Position numbers and translations under genes: made by a program. Under the pieces are notes generated by a model, which saw only the letters and a list, made by a program, of their open reading frames with translations, was not told the origin of the DNA and did no database searches. From the NCBI GenBank assembly GCA_020444265.1, contig JAHLLH010000010.1, forward strand, positions 106,535 to 170,534: a stretch of DNA of 64,000 nt, given 5' to 3'. The DNA is from a bacterium. GTDB lineage: Bacteria > Electryoneota > Electryoneia > Electryoneales > Electryoneaceae. This document shows positions 1 through 8,613 of this stretch, one piece after another (the stretch's first letter is position 1; each line of letters opens with the position of its first letter).

Positions 1-137
1 ATTCTCGTCCCAGCTTAGTTTACCTGATTGGGCCGGTGAGGTACTATACTCAAACGATTTGTAAGATTGATCAGGAGAACTGCCATGATTGCAGTTCCAG
101 ACAGGCCAACCGTTTAACAAACCAGAGTTTACGCGCG

Positions 138-1127
138 ATGATTCCGTCGATCCCATCCCAGCTAGAACCAGTCCTTGAAGCGGTCCGTGAAGCGGCACGT
201 CTCTGCACCTCGGTCCAGCGTACAGTAACTGATGATGTGTTGGAGAAGAAGGACAAAAGCCCGGTCACCGTGGCCGATTTTGGAAGTCAAGCCTTGGTTT
301 TGAGAGCGGTGCGTGAGGCCTTCCCAGAGGATCCAATCATCGCGGAAGAGGGGTCTGCGGAACTGCGAAAGGATGAAAACTCGCATCTTCGTGACCGGAT
401 GATGAATGAAATCAATACAATCCGCCCTGATGCAACCTTCGAGGATGTTGCCAGTTGGATTGATTTCGGTGACAATCGTGAAGGTGGGGATCGTTTCTGG
501 ACACTCGACCCAATCGATGGGACCAAGGGCTTTCTTCGTGGTGAACAGTATGCGATTTCCCTGGGCATGCTGGAAGAGGGAGAGATCAAACTCGGTATCC
601 TTGCCCTGCCCAATTTTGGCAGTTTTTTACCCGAAGTGGGGGATACGGGAGTCCTTTTCATCGCTGTTCGCGGAGAGGGTGTCGCAGCACAGCCACTTTC
701 CGGTGGGGCTTTTGTTGAGGTGAAGGTATCTGGCTTGGAAGACGTCTCGAAAGCGCGGTTCTGCGAATCTGTTGAGTCTGGGCACAGCGATCATAGCTGG
801 TCTGGCCAGGTAGCGAAACGTCTCGGGATTACTGAGGAGTCGGTTCGCATGGACAGCCAGGCGAAATACGGTGCGCTTTCGATGGGTGCAGCGGATATTT
901 ATCTCCGTCTCCCGACCCGCCCAGGATACCGCGAGATGATCTGGGATCACGCCGCCGGGGTGATTGTAGTCGAGGAAGCAGGTGGTAAAGTGTCTGATGT
1001 TGATGGCAAGCCCCTTGACTTCACTCGTGGCTACAGGCTTGAAGAGAACCGAGGCGTGATTGTATCCTGCGGCCCGTTTCATCAGCAGATTGTTGATACG
1101 GTCATCGAGGTTGAGAAAAACTTGTAG
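138..1127 (+). CDS. cysQ: 3'(2'),5'-bisphosphate nucleotidase (CysQ/HAL2 type, inositol monophosphatase superfamily)
   Basis: Predicted metal-dependent phosphatase of 329 aa that converts 3'-phosphoadenosine 5'-phosphate (PAP) to AMP, removing the by-product of PAPS-dependent sulfate reduction or sulfotransfer. Seen: an acidic metal-binding EEGS early in the protein, the hallmark DPIDGTKGFLRG motif in the middle, and WDHAAG towards the C-terminus, in the order expected for the family. The long insert between EEGS and DPIDGT resembles the HAL2-like subgroup rather than short bacterial CysQ. The reading frame is open from position 36, but the first 34 codons look non-homologous, so I choose the ATG at 138. 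It heads a plus-strand run with wecB (33-nt gap). Its metabolic partner Sat-CysC lies 15 kb away in the same window. A plain inositol monophosphatase is the alternative, but the GTKGFLRG extension argues for nucleotidase. Confidence 0.85.
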   Translation: MIPSIPSQLEPVLEAVREAARLCTSVQRTVTDDVLEKKDKSPVTVADFGSQALVLRAVREAFPEDPIIAEEGSAELRKDENSHLRDRMMNEINTIRPDATFEDVASWIDFGDNREGGDRFWTLDPIDGTKGFLRGEQYAISLGMLEEGEIKLGILALPNFGSFLPEVGDTGVLFIAVRGEGVAAQPLSGGAFVEVKVSGLEDVSKARFCESVESGHSDHSWSGQVAKRLGITEESVRMDSQAKYGALSMGAADIYLRLPTRPGYREMIWDHAAGVIVVEEAGGKVSDVDGKPLDFTRGYRLEENRGVIVSCGPFHQQIVDTVIEVEKNL

Positions 1128-1160
1128 GCGAACCCTGTTCTTGTGATTCGGACTGGCAAC

Positions 1161-2264
1161 ATGCACATCGTATCCATCGTGGGCGCACGCCCTAATTTTG
1201 TCAAGATCGCTCCCATCGCACGGGCTTGCTGTGGAATGGAAGGGGTCCGTCACACCTTGATCCATACGGGGCAGCATTATGATCGTGCGATGTCCGATTC
1301 TTTTTTTGATGTACTCGGGATTCCCGAACCAGACGTCAATTTGAACGTTGGGTCCGGGTCGCATGGGGTTCAGACCGGCAAGGTGATGATAGCCATTGAG
1401 CCCGTCTTGCAGGAGCTCCAGCCGGATTGGGTGGTCACAGTTGGCGATGTCAATTCAACTGCTGCAGCTGCCCTGGTTGCGGTGAAACTCGGATTGAAGA
1501 CCGTACATGTGGAAGCGGGACTTCGCTCATTTGACCGTACCATGCCCGAAGAGATCAACCGTCTGGTTACCGATGCAATCAGCGATGAACTGTTTGTCAC
1601 CGAACAAGCGGCACTCGACAACCTGAAAAATGAGGGCGTGGCGGATGAGATCGTCCATTTCACCGGAAATGTGATGATTGATTCACTTGTCCATGCCCTC
1701 CCGAAGGTAGAAGCAGCGCAAGCGTGGAAGAGTTTTGGCCTGGAGAAGGGGAGCTACGTGCTTGTGACCCTCCACCGGCCCTCAAATGTGGACCAGCGCG
1801 AATCGCTAGAAGGCTTGGTCCACGCTTTGAGTGACATCAGCAAACGAACTCCTGTCCTTTTCCCGGCACATCCGCGTACAAAAGCTCGGCTTGAAGAATT
1901 CGGTCTTCTGGCAATGTTTACCGAAAGCGGTAGAGTTCATTTAACTGCACCACAGGATTACCAAAGTTTCCTTTCACTGGTAACAGGCGCACGCGCGATG
2001 CTGACAGATTCAGGCGGGATACAGGAAGAGACAACGTACCTCGGCATTCCCTGCATTACCTTGCGACCGAACACGGAACGACCCAGTACGATTAATCTCG
2101 GAACCAACGAGTTGGTCACCCCGGAATATAAACCTGTGATGGAAGCTTTCGGGAGAATCGCCTCCGGAAGCTGGAAAGAGGGAACCGTTCCGCCACTCTG
2201 GGATGGGAAAGCGGCGGAGAGGATCGTACGAATCCTTGGGGAGCTGGATGGACAAGGCCGTTGA
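1161..2264 (+). CDS. wecB: UDP-N-acetylglucosamine 2-epimerase, non-hydrolysing
   Basis: Cytoplasmic enzyme of 367 aa interconverting UDP-GlcNAc and UDP-ManNAc, which feeds ManNAc-derived sugars into surface polysaccharide. Seen: N-terminal VGARPNFVKIAP, HTGQHYD, the VHVEAGLRSFD segment with the catalytic Asp/Glu region, and the C-terminal DSGGIQEE followed by NTERP, all standard for the family; the length is also standard. The frame is open from a GTG at 1143, but the family start (MHIVSIVGARP) matches the ATG at 1161. The 3' end overlaps the next gene by 17 nt, which suggests translational coupling. Its neighbours, a nucleotidyltransferase-fold protein and two heptose genes, point to LPS or capsule synthesis. 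Confidence 0.93.
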   Translation: MHIVSIVGARPNFVKIAPIARACCGMEGVRHTLIHTGQHYDRAMSDSFFDVLGIPEPDVNLNVGSGSHGVQTGKVMIAIEPVLQELQPDWVVTVGDVNSTAAAALVAVKLGLKTVHVEAGLRSFDRTMPEEINRLVTDAISDELFVTEQAALDNLKNEGVADEIVHFTGNVMIDSLVHALPKVEAAQAWKSFGLEKGSYVLVTLHRPSNVDQRESLEGLVHALSDISKRTPVLFPAHPRTKARLEEFGLLAMFTESGRVHLTAPQDYQSFLSLVTGARAMLTDSGGIQEETTYLGIPCITLRPNTERPSTINLGTNELVTPEYKPVMEAFGRIASGSWKEGTVPPLWDGKAAERIVRILGELDGQGR

Positions 2265-3492
2265 CAGCCCACTGTTTTCAGCTGAACTGTTTTCCCCCCC
2301 GTTACAATACCTGCTCGAATTGCTCCCTCTCGACAGGGTCGCATTCCCCGATGAACCAGCATCAAGTCAATTGAGTCAGAATGATCAGTTTTCCGACCTG
2401 GTTCTGAAGCATCATCTCCTTTGGAGTGTGCTGACGTCTGTGATGGGTAAGGAACTCGAAGTACCAGAAGCATTGACGAAACCACTTCTCGCCCGCTATC
2501 CCACCCAGGCAACACAGGCACTGCGTGTCGCAACAAAGCTGAAGCAGATCGCCTTACTTTTCGAAGATGCTGGTCTGCCCTTTGTTCCGCTGAAGGGTGT
2601 CCTGCTCGGTCAACAACTCTATGGTGATCCCAGCCGTCGTCACCCTGGCGACATTGACATTCTGGTGGAAGCGAACCGTGCCCAGGAAGCGGGCAAACTG
2701 CTCGTCTCTGCTGAGTACCATCCAGTCATTCCTGCGAGGTGGCCTACCGATGAGGAATGGCGCATTCTGCTGAGAACGCACCAGCATATTACCCTTCACA
2801 CCCCTGATAACTCGGTTGAAGTCGAATTGCATTGGAAAGCCGAGCGCAGTGGGCGCTGCTTTGACCTGACCCTATGCAAGGATGAACTGGTCCAGGTTGA
2901 AATGATGGGTCACAGCTACCCACAGTTGCCTGCAGATCTGCTGCTCCTCTACCTCGCTGTGCACGGAAACAAACACGGGTGGGCATCCCTGCATTGGTTG
3001 GTTGACTTCGCGCTGTTGGCCAAGCAATTAGATTACGAGGGGTGGCAGGCAGTATTGGATCGTGCAAGATCCTGTGGATACATGAATCATCTCGCGCTGG
3101 CATGTTTCCTTGCGGCTGATCTGTTTAAGATCAGTCTCCCGGATCAGGTCAGAATGGCGCTGGTGCGACACAAGCCGAACCGATTTATCCGAGACATGGT
3201 AGTTCGACGTATCGAGCATGGAAACCCGACAAGTGTACCCGAGCAGATCAAGCATCTCATCTATTCGATGACATTTGAACAAGGACTGCAAGCTAGATGG
3301 GCGGTACTCGCAAAGGAATGGACCGACCCTAATGAGTGGACGCGATACAATCTTCCGAAGTCACTCTTTTTCCTCTATTACCTGATTCGGCCTTTCTCCA
3401 TGTTCTACCGACGTATCCTTCGTCCTATCTTCGGTCTGTCGGACAAGAGGAGCATTGCGGCTCAGCCAAGACGGGACATGAAAGATGAGTAA
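2248..3492 (+). CDS. Nucleotidyltransferase-fold protein (PF14907-like), envelope polysaccharide context
   Basis: A 414-aa protein resembling the uncharacterised nucleotidyltransferase family PF14907. Seen: in the first half, VPLKGVLLGQQLYGDPSRR followed by GDIDILV, which is the KG-x-GD(I/L)D(I/L)LV signature of that polymerase-beta-like fold, with the DxD supplying metal ligands; a second acidic EVELHW follows about 60 residues later. The remainder is helical. The ATG at 2248 lies inside the end of wecB and the stop overlaps gmhB by 8 nt, so this is a tightly coupled operon member. The substrate is not known for the family. Its place between wecB and gmhB suggests a role in sugar or glycan modification, which is inference. 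The frame extends 15 codons upstream, but those overlap wecB more deeply and look non-native. Confidence 0.72.
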   Translation: MDKAVDSPLFSAELFSPPLQYLLELLPLDRVAFPDEPASSQLSQNDQFSDLVLKHHLLWSVLTSVMGKELEVPEALTKPLLARYPTQATQALRVATKLKQIALLFEDAGLPFVPLKGVLLGQQLYGDPSRRHPGDIDILVEANRAQEAGKLLVSAEYHPVIPARWPTDEEWRILLRTHQHITLHTPDNSVEVELHWKAERSGRCFDLTLCKDELVQVEMMGHSYPQLPADLLLLYLAVHGNKHGWASLHWLVDFALLAKQLDYEGWQAVLDRARSCGYMNHLALACFLAADLFKISLPDQVRMALVRHKPNRFIRDMVVRRIEHGNPTSVPEQIKHLIYSMTFEQGLQARWAVLAKEWTDPNEWTRYNLPKSLFFLYYLIRPFSMFYRRILRPIFGLSDKRSIAAQPRRDMKDE

Positions 3493-4033
3493 TTCACGCC
3501 TGATCCTTTTGGATCGAGACGGGACATTGATTGTCGAAAAGGACTACCTCAATTCTCCAGATGGTGTGGATTTGATCGAGGGAGCGGCGTCCGCTGTTTC
3601 TTCTCTCCGCGAAATGGGGCACAGGGTGGTGCTGATCACCAATCAGTCCGGTGTGGCACGCGGGTATTTCACGGTTGAGACGGTGGAACATATTCACCGC
3701 AGGATCGAGGAGTTGCTCAGTGTTCACGGGGCTGTGTTGGATGGTGTGTACTACTGTCCTCACGGGCCAGAAGATGGGTGTAACTGCCGTAAGCCAAACT
3801 CGGGGATGTTGCAGCAGGCCGCCAAAGATACGGGGCTACCGTTGGAAACCGCCGTTGTCGTTGGGGACAAGCCTGCTGATATCGAAGCGGCCAAACGTGT
3901 GGGTGCAACTGCTGTGCTTGTTCGAACCGGCTATGGGCTGACCACGGAACAAAGGAAGACCTCCCAGCCGGACGCCATTCTTGATTCCATTGCGGACCTG
4001 CCCGGATTCCTCGTAAACCCGCTGTCGAGCTAG
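3485..4033 (+). CDS. gmhB: D-glycero-D-manno-heptose 1,7-bisphosphate 7-phosphatase
   Basis: HAD-superfamily phosphatase of 182 aa that removes the 7-phosphate from heptose 1,7-bisphosphate in nucleotide-heptose synthesis for the LPS inner core. Seen: motif I LLDRDGTL with the nucleophile and acid/base Asp pair, motif II ITNQSG, the zinc-binding cysteine cluster CPHGPEDGCNCRKP typical of GmhB, and motif III/IV VGDKPADIEAA. The length fits the family. The start overlaps the upstream gene by 8 nt. Its stop abuts the stop of gmhA on the other strand with no spacer, so the two heptose genes converge. The kinase/adenylyltransferase HldE and the epimerase HldD are not in this window. Confidence 0.93.
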   Translation: MSNSRLILLDRDGTLIVEKDYLNSPDGVDLIEGAASAVSSLREMGHRVVLITNQSGVARGYFTVETVEHIHRRIEELLSVHGAVLDGVYYCPHGPEDGCNCRKPNSGMLQQAAKDTGLPLETAVVVGDKPADIEAAKRVGATAVLVRTGYGLTTEQRKTSQPDAILDSIADLPGFLVNPLSS

Positions 4034-4618
4034 TTACACGCCGTACAATACCTGCTCGCTTAATTCGCAGAGCAGATGGCCCATGATTTCCTGCATTTCC
4101 TGGATTCGTTGAGTGTTGCTGGACGGTACGATCAGGGACAGTGTGCAATGCTCCGCAAGCTTGCCGCCATCTTTCCCCAAGATACCAAGGGTTGTAGCGC
4201 CCTTTGAAGCCGCCATCTTTGCGGCAAGCAAGAGGTTTTCCGAATTTCCCGAGGTGCTGATCAGGATCAACAGGTCGCCTTCCGTAGCAAATGCCTCTAC
4301 CTGCCGTTCAAAAACATGATCATAGCCGAGGTCATTCGCACCCGCTGTGAGTATCGATGTGTCCGTACTAAGAGCGATGGCTGGAAGGGCAGGGCGATTC
4401 AACGTTGGGGAAAGGCGAATGACCCATTCAGCAGCCCAATGCTGGGCATCTGCTGCGCTGCCACCATTGCCCGCCAGGAGTAGCTTATGCCCGCCCTTTA
4501 GAGTTTCAGAGACCAGGTTGACTGCTGCCACGATTTCTTCATTCATCGATTCGCGAACTGTCAGCGCCAATTCAATGTGGTCAACCCAAGCTTTGTCAAT
4601 CTCATGGGCTAGGTTCAT
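4034..4618 (-). CDS. gmhA: Phosphoheptose isomerase (sedoheptulose 7-phosphate isomerase)
   Basis: SIS-domain isomerase of 194 aa catalysing the first committed heptose step, sedoheptulose 7-phosphate to D-glycero-D-manno-heptose 7-phosphate. Seen: LLAGNGGSAADAQHWAAEW near residue 50, the GmhA sugar-phosphate loop with the conserved NGGSAADA; LISTSGNSENLL mid-protein, the SIS phosphate-binding loop; and a C-terminal helix with IQEMQEIMGHLLCE. The ATG at 4618 has a clear GGAG six nt upstream on the minus strand. It is convergent with gmhB, the next pathway step but one. The divergent gap to manC (4619-4860) holds a 6-bp inverted repeat at 4665-4686. Confidence 0.95.
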   Translation of the reverse strand: MNLAHEIDKAWVDHIELALTVRESMNEEIVAAVNLVSETLKGGHKLLLAGNGGSAADAQHWAAEWVIRLSPTLNRPALPAIALSTDTSILTAGANDLGYDHVFERQVEAFATEGDLLILISTSGNSENLLLAAKMAASKGATTLGILGKDGGKLAEHCTLSLIVPSSNTQRIQEMQEIMGHLLCELSEQVLYGV

Positions 4619-4860
4619 CGCTCTCTCCTCGTAGGTTGCTCACACTAAAGCTAACTCCTCTGGCGAGTCTGCAAAAGAGTAGACTCTGGCATCTGGAGAA
4701 AGGAGATCAGCTTCAATCATTACTTGACCAGATGGTGGGGATCGAAGGGTCCTGTCTCTATGCGGCTGACGGATTGACCTTTCGCAGGTTGGAGTCTACC
4801 TTTTGACATTCCAGTGCGGCAAATACCGTATTTCATCTGAATTCACCGGAGTACTTTGAT

Positions 4861-5913
4861 ATGTTGCATGCGGTCATTCTTGCGGGAGGAGGGGGAACCA
4901 GGCTGTGGCCCTTGTCAACCGCCGCTCGTCCCAAGCAGTACCTACCCCTGACCGGCCAAAAAAGCATCCTCGAGATGACCGTAGAGCGTGCATCCTCATT
5001 TGTACCCCTCGACCGGATTTGGATTGTGACCACGCAGGAGCAGATGCCCTTGGTCGAGGCACTGGGGACAGGCGTTCCTTCCGAAAACATTCTTCGTGAA
5101 CCGATGGGACGCAACACGGCACCCTGCATCGGTCTCGCGTCAGTCCGTCTGCGTGAGCGCGACCAGGATGCGACCATGCTTGTCTTACCTGCGGATCACC
5201 TGATTCGTGATGTGGACGCGTTTCAAAGCTGTGTTAACACAGCAGTGGAGCACACCGAAGCAGAAGGTGGGTTGGTTACTTTCGGAATCACTCCTTCGCG
5301 TCCGGAAACGGGCTACGGTTACATTCATGCGGCCGCTGAACCCGGCCCGAGCGGGGCGTACACTGTCGTCGCCTTCAAAGAGAAGCCCGACGCAGCTACA
5401 GCGCTGCAATTTGTGAAGTCGGGTGACTATTTCTGGAATAGCGGGATGTTTGTCTGGAAGGCGGCGACCATCCTGGACATGTTTGCTAGTTGTCTGCCGA
5501 CCCATCATTCCATCCTCAGTACAATCGGTGCAGTGGGAGATGGCGATGCTCGATTCGCTGAGCTATATGGTTCGATGGAGGCGATTTCAATTGACTATGG
5601 CATACTGGAACACGCCGACAATGTTGCGATGGTGCGTGGTGATTTCGACTGGAGTGACGTTGGAGGATTCGAGGAACTTCAGCGAATCAGCGAGAAGGAC
5701 GAAGAGGGGAACCATGTCGAGGGACATGTCCTCCTGGAAGGTGTGACAGACTCCTATGTGAAGTCGAGTGATCCACGGCCTGTCGCGGTGATCGGACTTG
5801 AGGGGGTGACGGTGGTCGTCAACGAGGACGGCATCCTGATCAGCCGCACGACTGAATCCCAGAAGGCGAAGCTCGCCTCCCAGTGGAGCAATGAAAACGC
5901 AGGGAAGAAATAG
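4861..5913 (+). CDS. manC: Mannose-1-phosphate guanylyltransferase
   Basis: Makes GDP-mannose from mannose 1-phosphate and GTP; 350 aa. Seen: N-terminal LAGGGGTRLWPLS followed by RPKQYL, the nucleotidyltransferase signature loop, then LVLPADHLI, FKEKP, WNSGMFVWKA and DFDWSDVGG, all diagnostic of the ManC group. The protein ends soon after the short left-handed helix region, so the C-terminal cupin phosphomannose isomerase domain of bifunctional ManC/AlgA is absent. A TTGACA stands at 4803-4808 upstream, but a matching -10 is poor. It is a single transcription unit, with a stop only 20 nt from the end of the convergent phosphatase gene. GDP-mannose would feed the envelope polysaccharide suggested by the neighbouring genes. 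Confidence 0.93.
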   Translation: MLHAVILAGGGGTRLWPLSTAARPKQYLPLTGQKSILEMTVERASSFVPLDRIWIVTTQEQMPLVEALGTGVPSENILREPMGRNTAPCIGLASVRLRERDQDATMLVLPADHLIRDVDAFQSCVNTAVEHTEAEGGLVTFGITPSRPETGYGYIHAAAEPGPSGAYTVVAFKEKPDAATALQFVKSGDYFWNSGMFVWKAATILDMFASCLPTHHSILSTIGAVGDGDARFAELYGSMEAISIDYGILEHADNVAMVRGDFDWSDVGGFEELQRISEKDEEGNHVEGHVLLEGVTDSYVKSSDPRPVAVIGLEGVTVVVNEDGILISRTTESQKAKLASQWSNENAGKK

Positions 5914-5933
5914 CTTGATCGAAGCTGGTGCCG

Positions 5934-8483
5934 TTACTCAGCCTTCGCGATGAAGATAGTCACATCGTCTTCGATTGGGACATCTTCAATGAATTGCTGA
6001 AGGTTCTGGGTGAGGGCATCATGAATAGCATCGGGAGTGCCGGCCCGCTTCTCAGAGACCACCTCGACAATCTTTTCCTCGCCGAACATCTCATCCGCAG
6101 GGTTGGTCGCTTCGCTGATTCCGTCCGTGAAAGCGACCAGGATATCCCCTGCTTCAAAGGGGAGTGTCGCTTCCTCGTAGGGCATCTGGCCCATCATTCC
6201 CAGGATTAATCCCCCTTCGGTCAGCTCAACGACTTCACCGCTGCTGCGGACAATGCGGGGCGGGTTGTGGCCCGCATTGACATAGGTGATAGCCTTCTTC
6301 ACTGGATCGTAGATCGCTGCGAAATAGGTGATAAACTGTTCAGGTGCGGTGCTCTGGGCGATCAGGGTGTTGATCTTTTTGATCATGTTTGCGAGCGACA
6401 CACCAGTATCGGTTAATGCGCGCAGCGAGGCCTGTACATTGGCCATGATCATCGCCGCACCGGCACCCTTGCCGGAAACATCGCCAACCGCGAAGAGGGT
6501 GCTGCCATCCTCGATCGGGATAACATCGAACGTGTCACCAGCCACCTCAAGGCAGAAGGAGCAGGTGGCCGAAATCTGCAAGCCAGGAGTGTCAGGCAGA
6601 GACTCAGGCAAGAATTGCTGCTGCACCTTACGGGCGGTGGCCAGCTGTTCCTCCAAGCGTTGCTTCTCGATGTTTTCTTCCAGCAGGCGAAGGTTTTCAT
6701 TCTCCAGCGCGACACGTGTGGTGATCGAGGCGAGGATGTCAAGTTCTTCCGCACGAATCTCATCGTAGCCGTACTCAAACTCCAGCGCCATCATACCAAT
6801 CAGTTCCTTGTGAACCTGGATCGGCACGAGGACCGTCGCCCCAAGATCGTGCAGCCACTCCTTCTCCTGGGTTGATACGACAATCTCATTGCTGCCTTCG
6901 AGTTCCTCGACAGAGAGGGCGCGGACATGCTTCTGCAATTCCTGTTGGAGGGCACCGTTCCCGGGCAGTTCAACCGTCTCTCCATTCAAACGCTGGAACT
7001 GGCGCATCTTGGGGTCGAGCAGGAAGACATGCATGTTTTTGACGCCGATGTTTTTGCGCAATCGACTACCGAATTCTTCCCACAGACTCGCACGGTTTGG
7101 CAGGGAGGAGGTGATCTCGAGGAAATTCTCGAGCATCTCACGCAGTTTCCAGCGTGTATGGAAAATGCGTTTCTCAATCTTTCCCTGCAACCAGTTGTGA
7201 ACTGGGACATAAGCCAGTGCGAGGACAAGGCTGAAGAAGATTGCACGGGAGCGTCCCTCCCAACCGAAGGTGTTCAGCGCCAGGTTGGACAGCAGGTAGA
7301 AAAGAACAAAGACCACTACCAACAATCCGCCAGAACTCAACAGCAGGGTAAATCCTCGTTTGATCCGTCCTTCCACTTCCAGCAGACGGTACTTGCTGAA
7401 AGCATACGCGAACCCTCCGGGGATTAGCATCAGACCTGCAACGATTCCTGCAAATGAGATTAGAATACCGAGTTCATTGGGGATATCCCTGGAGACAAAT
7501 AAGACCATTCCCAGCGAAAAGAGGACCATGATCAGGATGCCGAGCCCAACACTCTGAAGCAGGACCTTGATTTGGCGTTTTTCGAGGGGCGACTCAGTCC
7601 GAACCCCTCGTACGATGAACATGACGAACGCGAAGGCTGCTTGGGAAATTCCAAAGGCCATTGAGCTGACCTGGTGTAGCGAAAAAGTATTCTGGACAGC
7701 GAGTGCCGGGTTGATCAGGACAGGGAGTACAAAACCAAAATTGACCACGTAGGCCAGCAGGTAGACCACCCATGCATTTTTGCGCATGAATTTCGAGGGC
7801 GATGGAAAGAGGAAAGCCAGGTGGAACCAGAAACCTGTGTTCATCGACGATAGGATCATCGCCGGGATATTGTACCATGGGAATCGGAAGTTCTCAGCCG
7901 CATTTGCCGCATTCCCCGCCGCACCCGCTTCCATTCCCGTCAAGATTCCTTGAAGTGTCAGGAGGAAAAAAACTGAAAGCGACATGATCAGCATTGCGAG
8001 AACACGAACTCCCGCGTTCTGCCAGCGACGGATCATTGCCCAGATTGCGACGATGAAAAACGGAATCGGGAGAATGGTCAAAAGGAGCAGTAGAATGGAT
8101 GCAATATTTCGAGACTGTGGGAGGTAGACGAGGGTCGCCTCGAATCGTCCCAGGCTGCTACCGATCGTAACAGGAACCTTCGTTCCCTTTTTACCGGGCA
8201 CGTTGAACAGCCTGGCAACCATCTCAGGAGTAGGGGTTTCGCCGTGAACGGAGAGGAGAGTGTCTCCCTTGATCGGGATGACACGCCCTTCAAACTCTTT
8301 CTCACGGACCTCATCAAACAGGATGGCCTGCGATAGCGAATCAGTCGAAACACTGGTTCGGATCACACTGATCTGATTGAGCTGTGCGATAAATTTCAGC
8401 GGTTTGTAAACGTTGATTGCCCACGCAAGAATCACATAGAGAATCACCAACCAGATGAAACCCGCGATTGCACGGCTATTCAT
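5934..8483 (-). CDS. Membrane-anchored SpoIIE/RsbU-type PP2C phosphatase with GAF domain
   Basis: A large 849-aa signalling protein. In order: an N-terminal membrane helix (about residues 7-26); an extracytoplasmic stretch of about 100 residues that looks PDZ-like (IPIKGDTLLSVHGE); some seven to eight membrane helices (about 128-420); a GAF-like domain (about 460-600) beginning after a short helical linker; a coiled coil (EEQLATARKVQQQFLPESLP); and a C-terminal SpoIIE-type PP2C domain with AGDTFD, GDVSGKG, NAGHNPP and AFTDGISEA, which hold the metal-binding aspartates. The family dephosphorylates serine/threonine phospho-proteins, often anti-sigma antagonists. No STAS or anti-sigma kinase gene is adjacent, so the partner must be elsewhere. 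The ATG at 8483 has GGGGA five nt upstream. Confidence 0.88.
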   Translation of the reverse strand: MNSRAIAGFIWLVILYVILAWAINVYKPLKFIAQLNQISVIRTSVSTDSLSQAILFDEVREKEFEGRVIPIKGDTLLSVHGETPTPEMVARLFNVPGKKGTKVPVTIGSSLGRFEATLVYLPQSRNIASILLLLLTILPIPFFIVAIWAMIRRWQNAGVRVLAMLIMSLSVFFLLTLQGILTGMEAGAAGNAANAAENFRFPWYNIPAMILSSMNTGFWFHLAFLFPSPSKFMRKNAWVVYLLAYVVNFGFVLPVLINPALAVQNTFSLHQVSSMAFGISQAAFAFVMFIVRGVRTESPLEKRQIKVLLQSVGLGILIMVLFSLGMVLFVSRDIPNELGILISFAGIVAGLMLIPGGFAYAFSKYRLLEVEGRIKRGFTLLLSSGGLLVVVFVLFYLLSNLALNTFGWEGRSRAIFFSLVLALAYVPVHNWLQGKIEKRIFHTRWKLREMLENFLEITSSLPNRASLWEEFGSRLRKNIGVKNMHVFLLDPKMRQFQRLNGETVELPGNGALQQELQKHVRALSVEELEGSNEIVVSTQEKEWLHDLGATVLVPIQVHKELIGMMALEFEYGYDEIRAEELDILASITTRVALENENLRLLEENIEKQRLEEQLATARKVQQQFLPESLPDTPGLQISATCSFCLEVAGDTFDVIPIEDGSTLFAVGDVSGKGAGAAMIMANVQASLRALTDTGVSLANMIKKINTLIAQSTAPEQFITYFAAIYDPVKKAITYVNAGHNPPRIVRSSGEVVELTEGGLILGMMGQMPYEEATLPFEAGDILVAFTDGISEATNPADEMFGEEKIVEVVSEKRAGTPDAIHDALTQNLQQFIEDVPIEDDVTIFIAKAE

Positions 8484-8513
8484 AATCGTCCCCAGAATCT
8501 ATCGGCTCCCCCC

Positions 8514-8536
8514 AAAAAGGCAGACTTCTGCCCTTT
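8514..8536 (-). terminator. Rho-independent terminator after the UDP-glucuronate epimerase gene
   Basis: On the minus strand a GGCAG / CTGCC stem with a 4-nt loop (8519-8532) is followed directly by five T residues (complement of the A run 8514-8518). It lies about 80 nt beyond the epimerase stop and upstream of the phosphatase start, so it separates the two minus-strand genes. Confidence 0.7.
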
Positions 8537-8613
8537 GCAGAAGCTAACCTACCCTGAACTCGGAGGAAAGATAGGAGTAGAAATCAGGTGACAAACTATG
8601 GGGGGAAATGCCA

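Noticed and set aside
627..1364. Minus-strand frame over cysQ and wecB
   Set aside because: Antisense to two genes with intact motifs, with no ribosome-binding site.
4803..4831. Sigma-70 promoter for manC
   Set aside because: TTGACA is perfect but no acceptable TATAAT-like hexamer lies 16-18 nt away.
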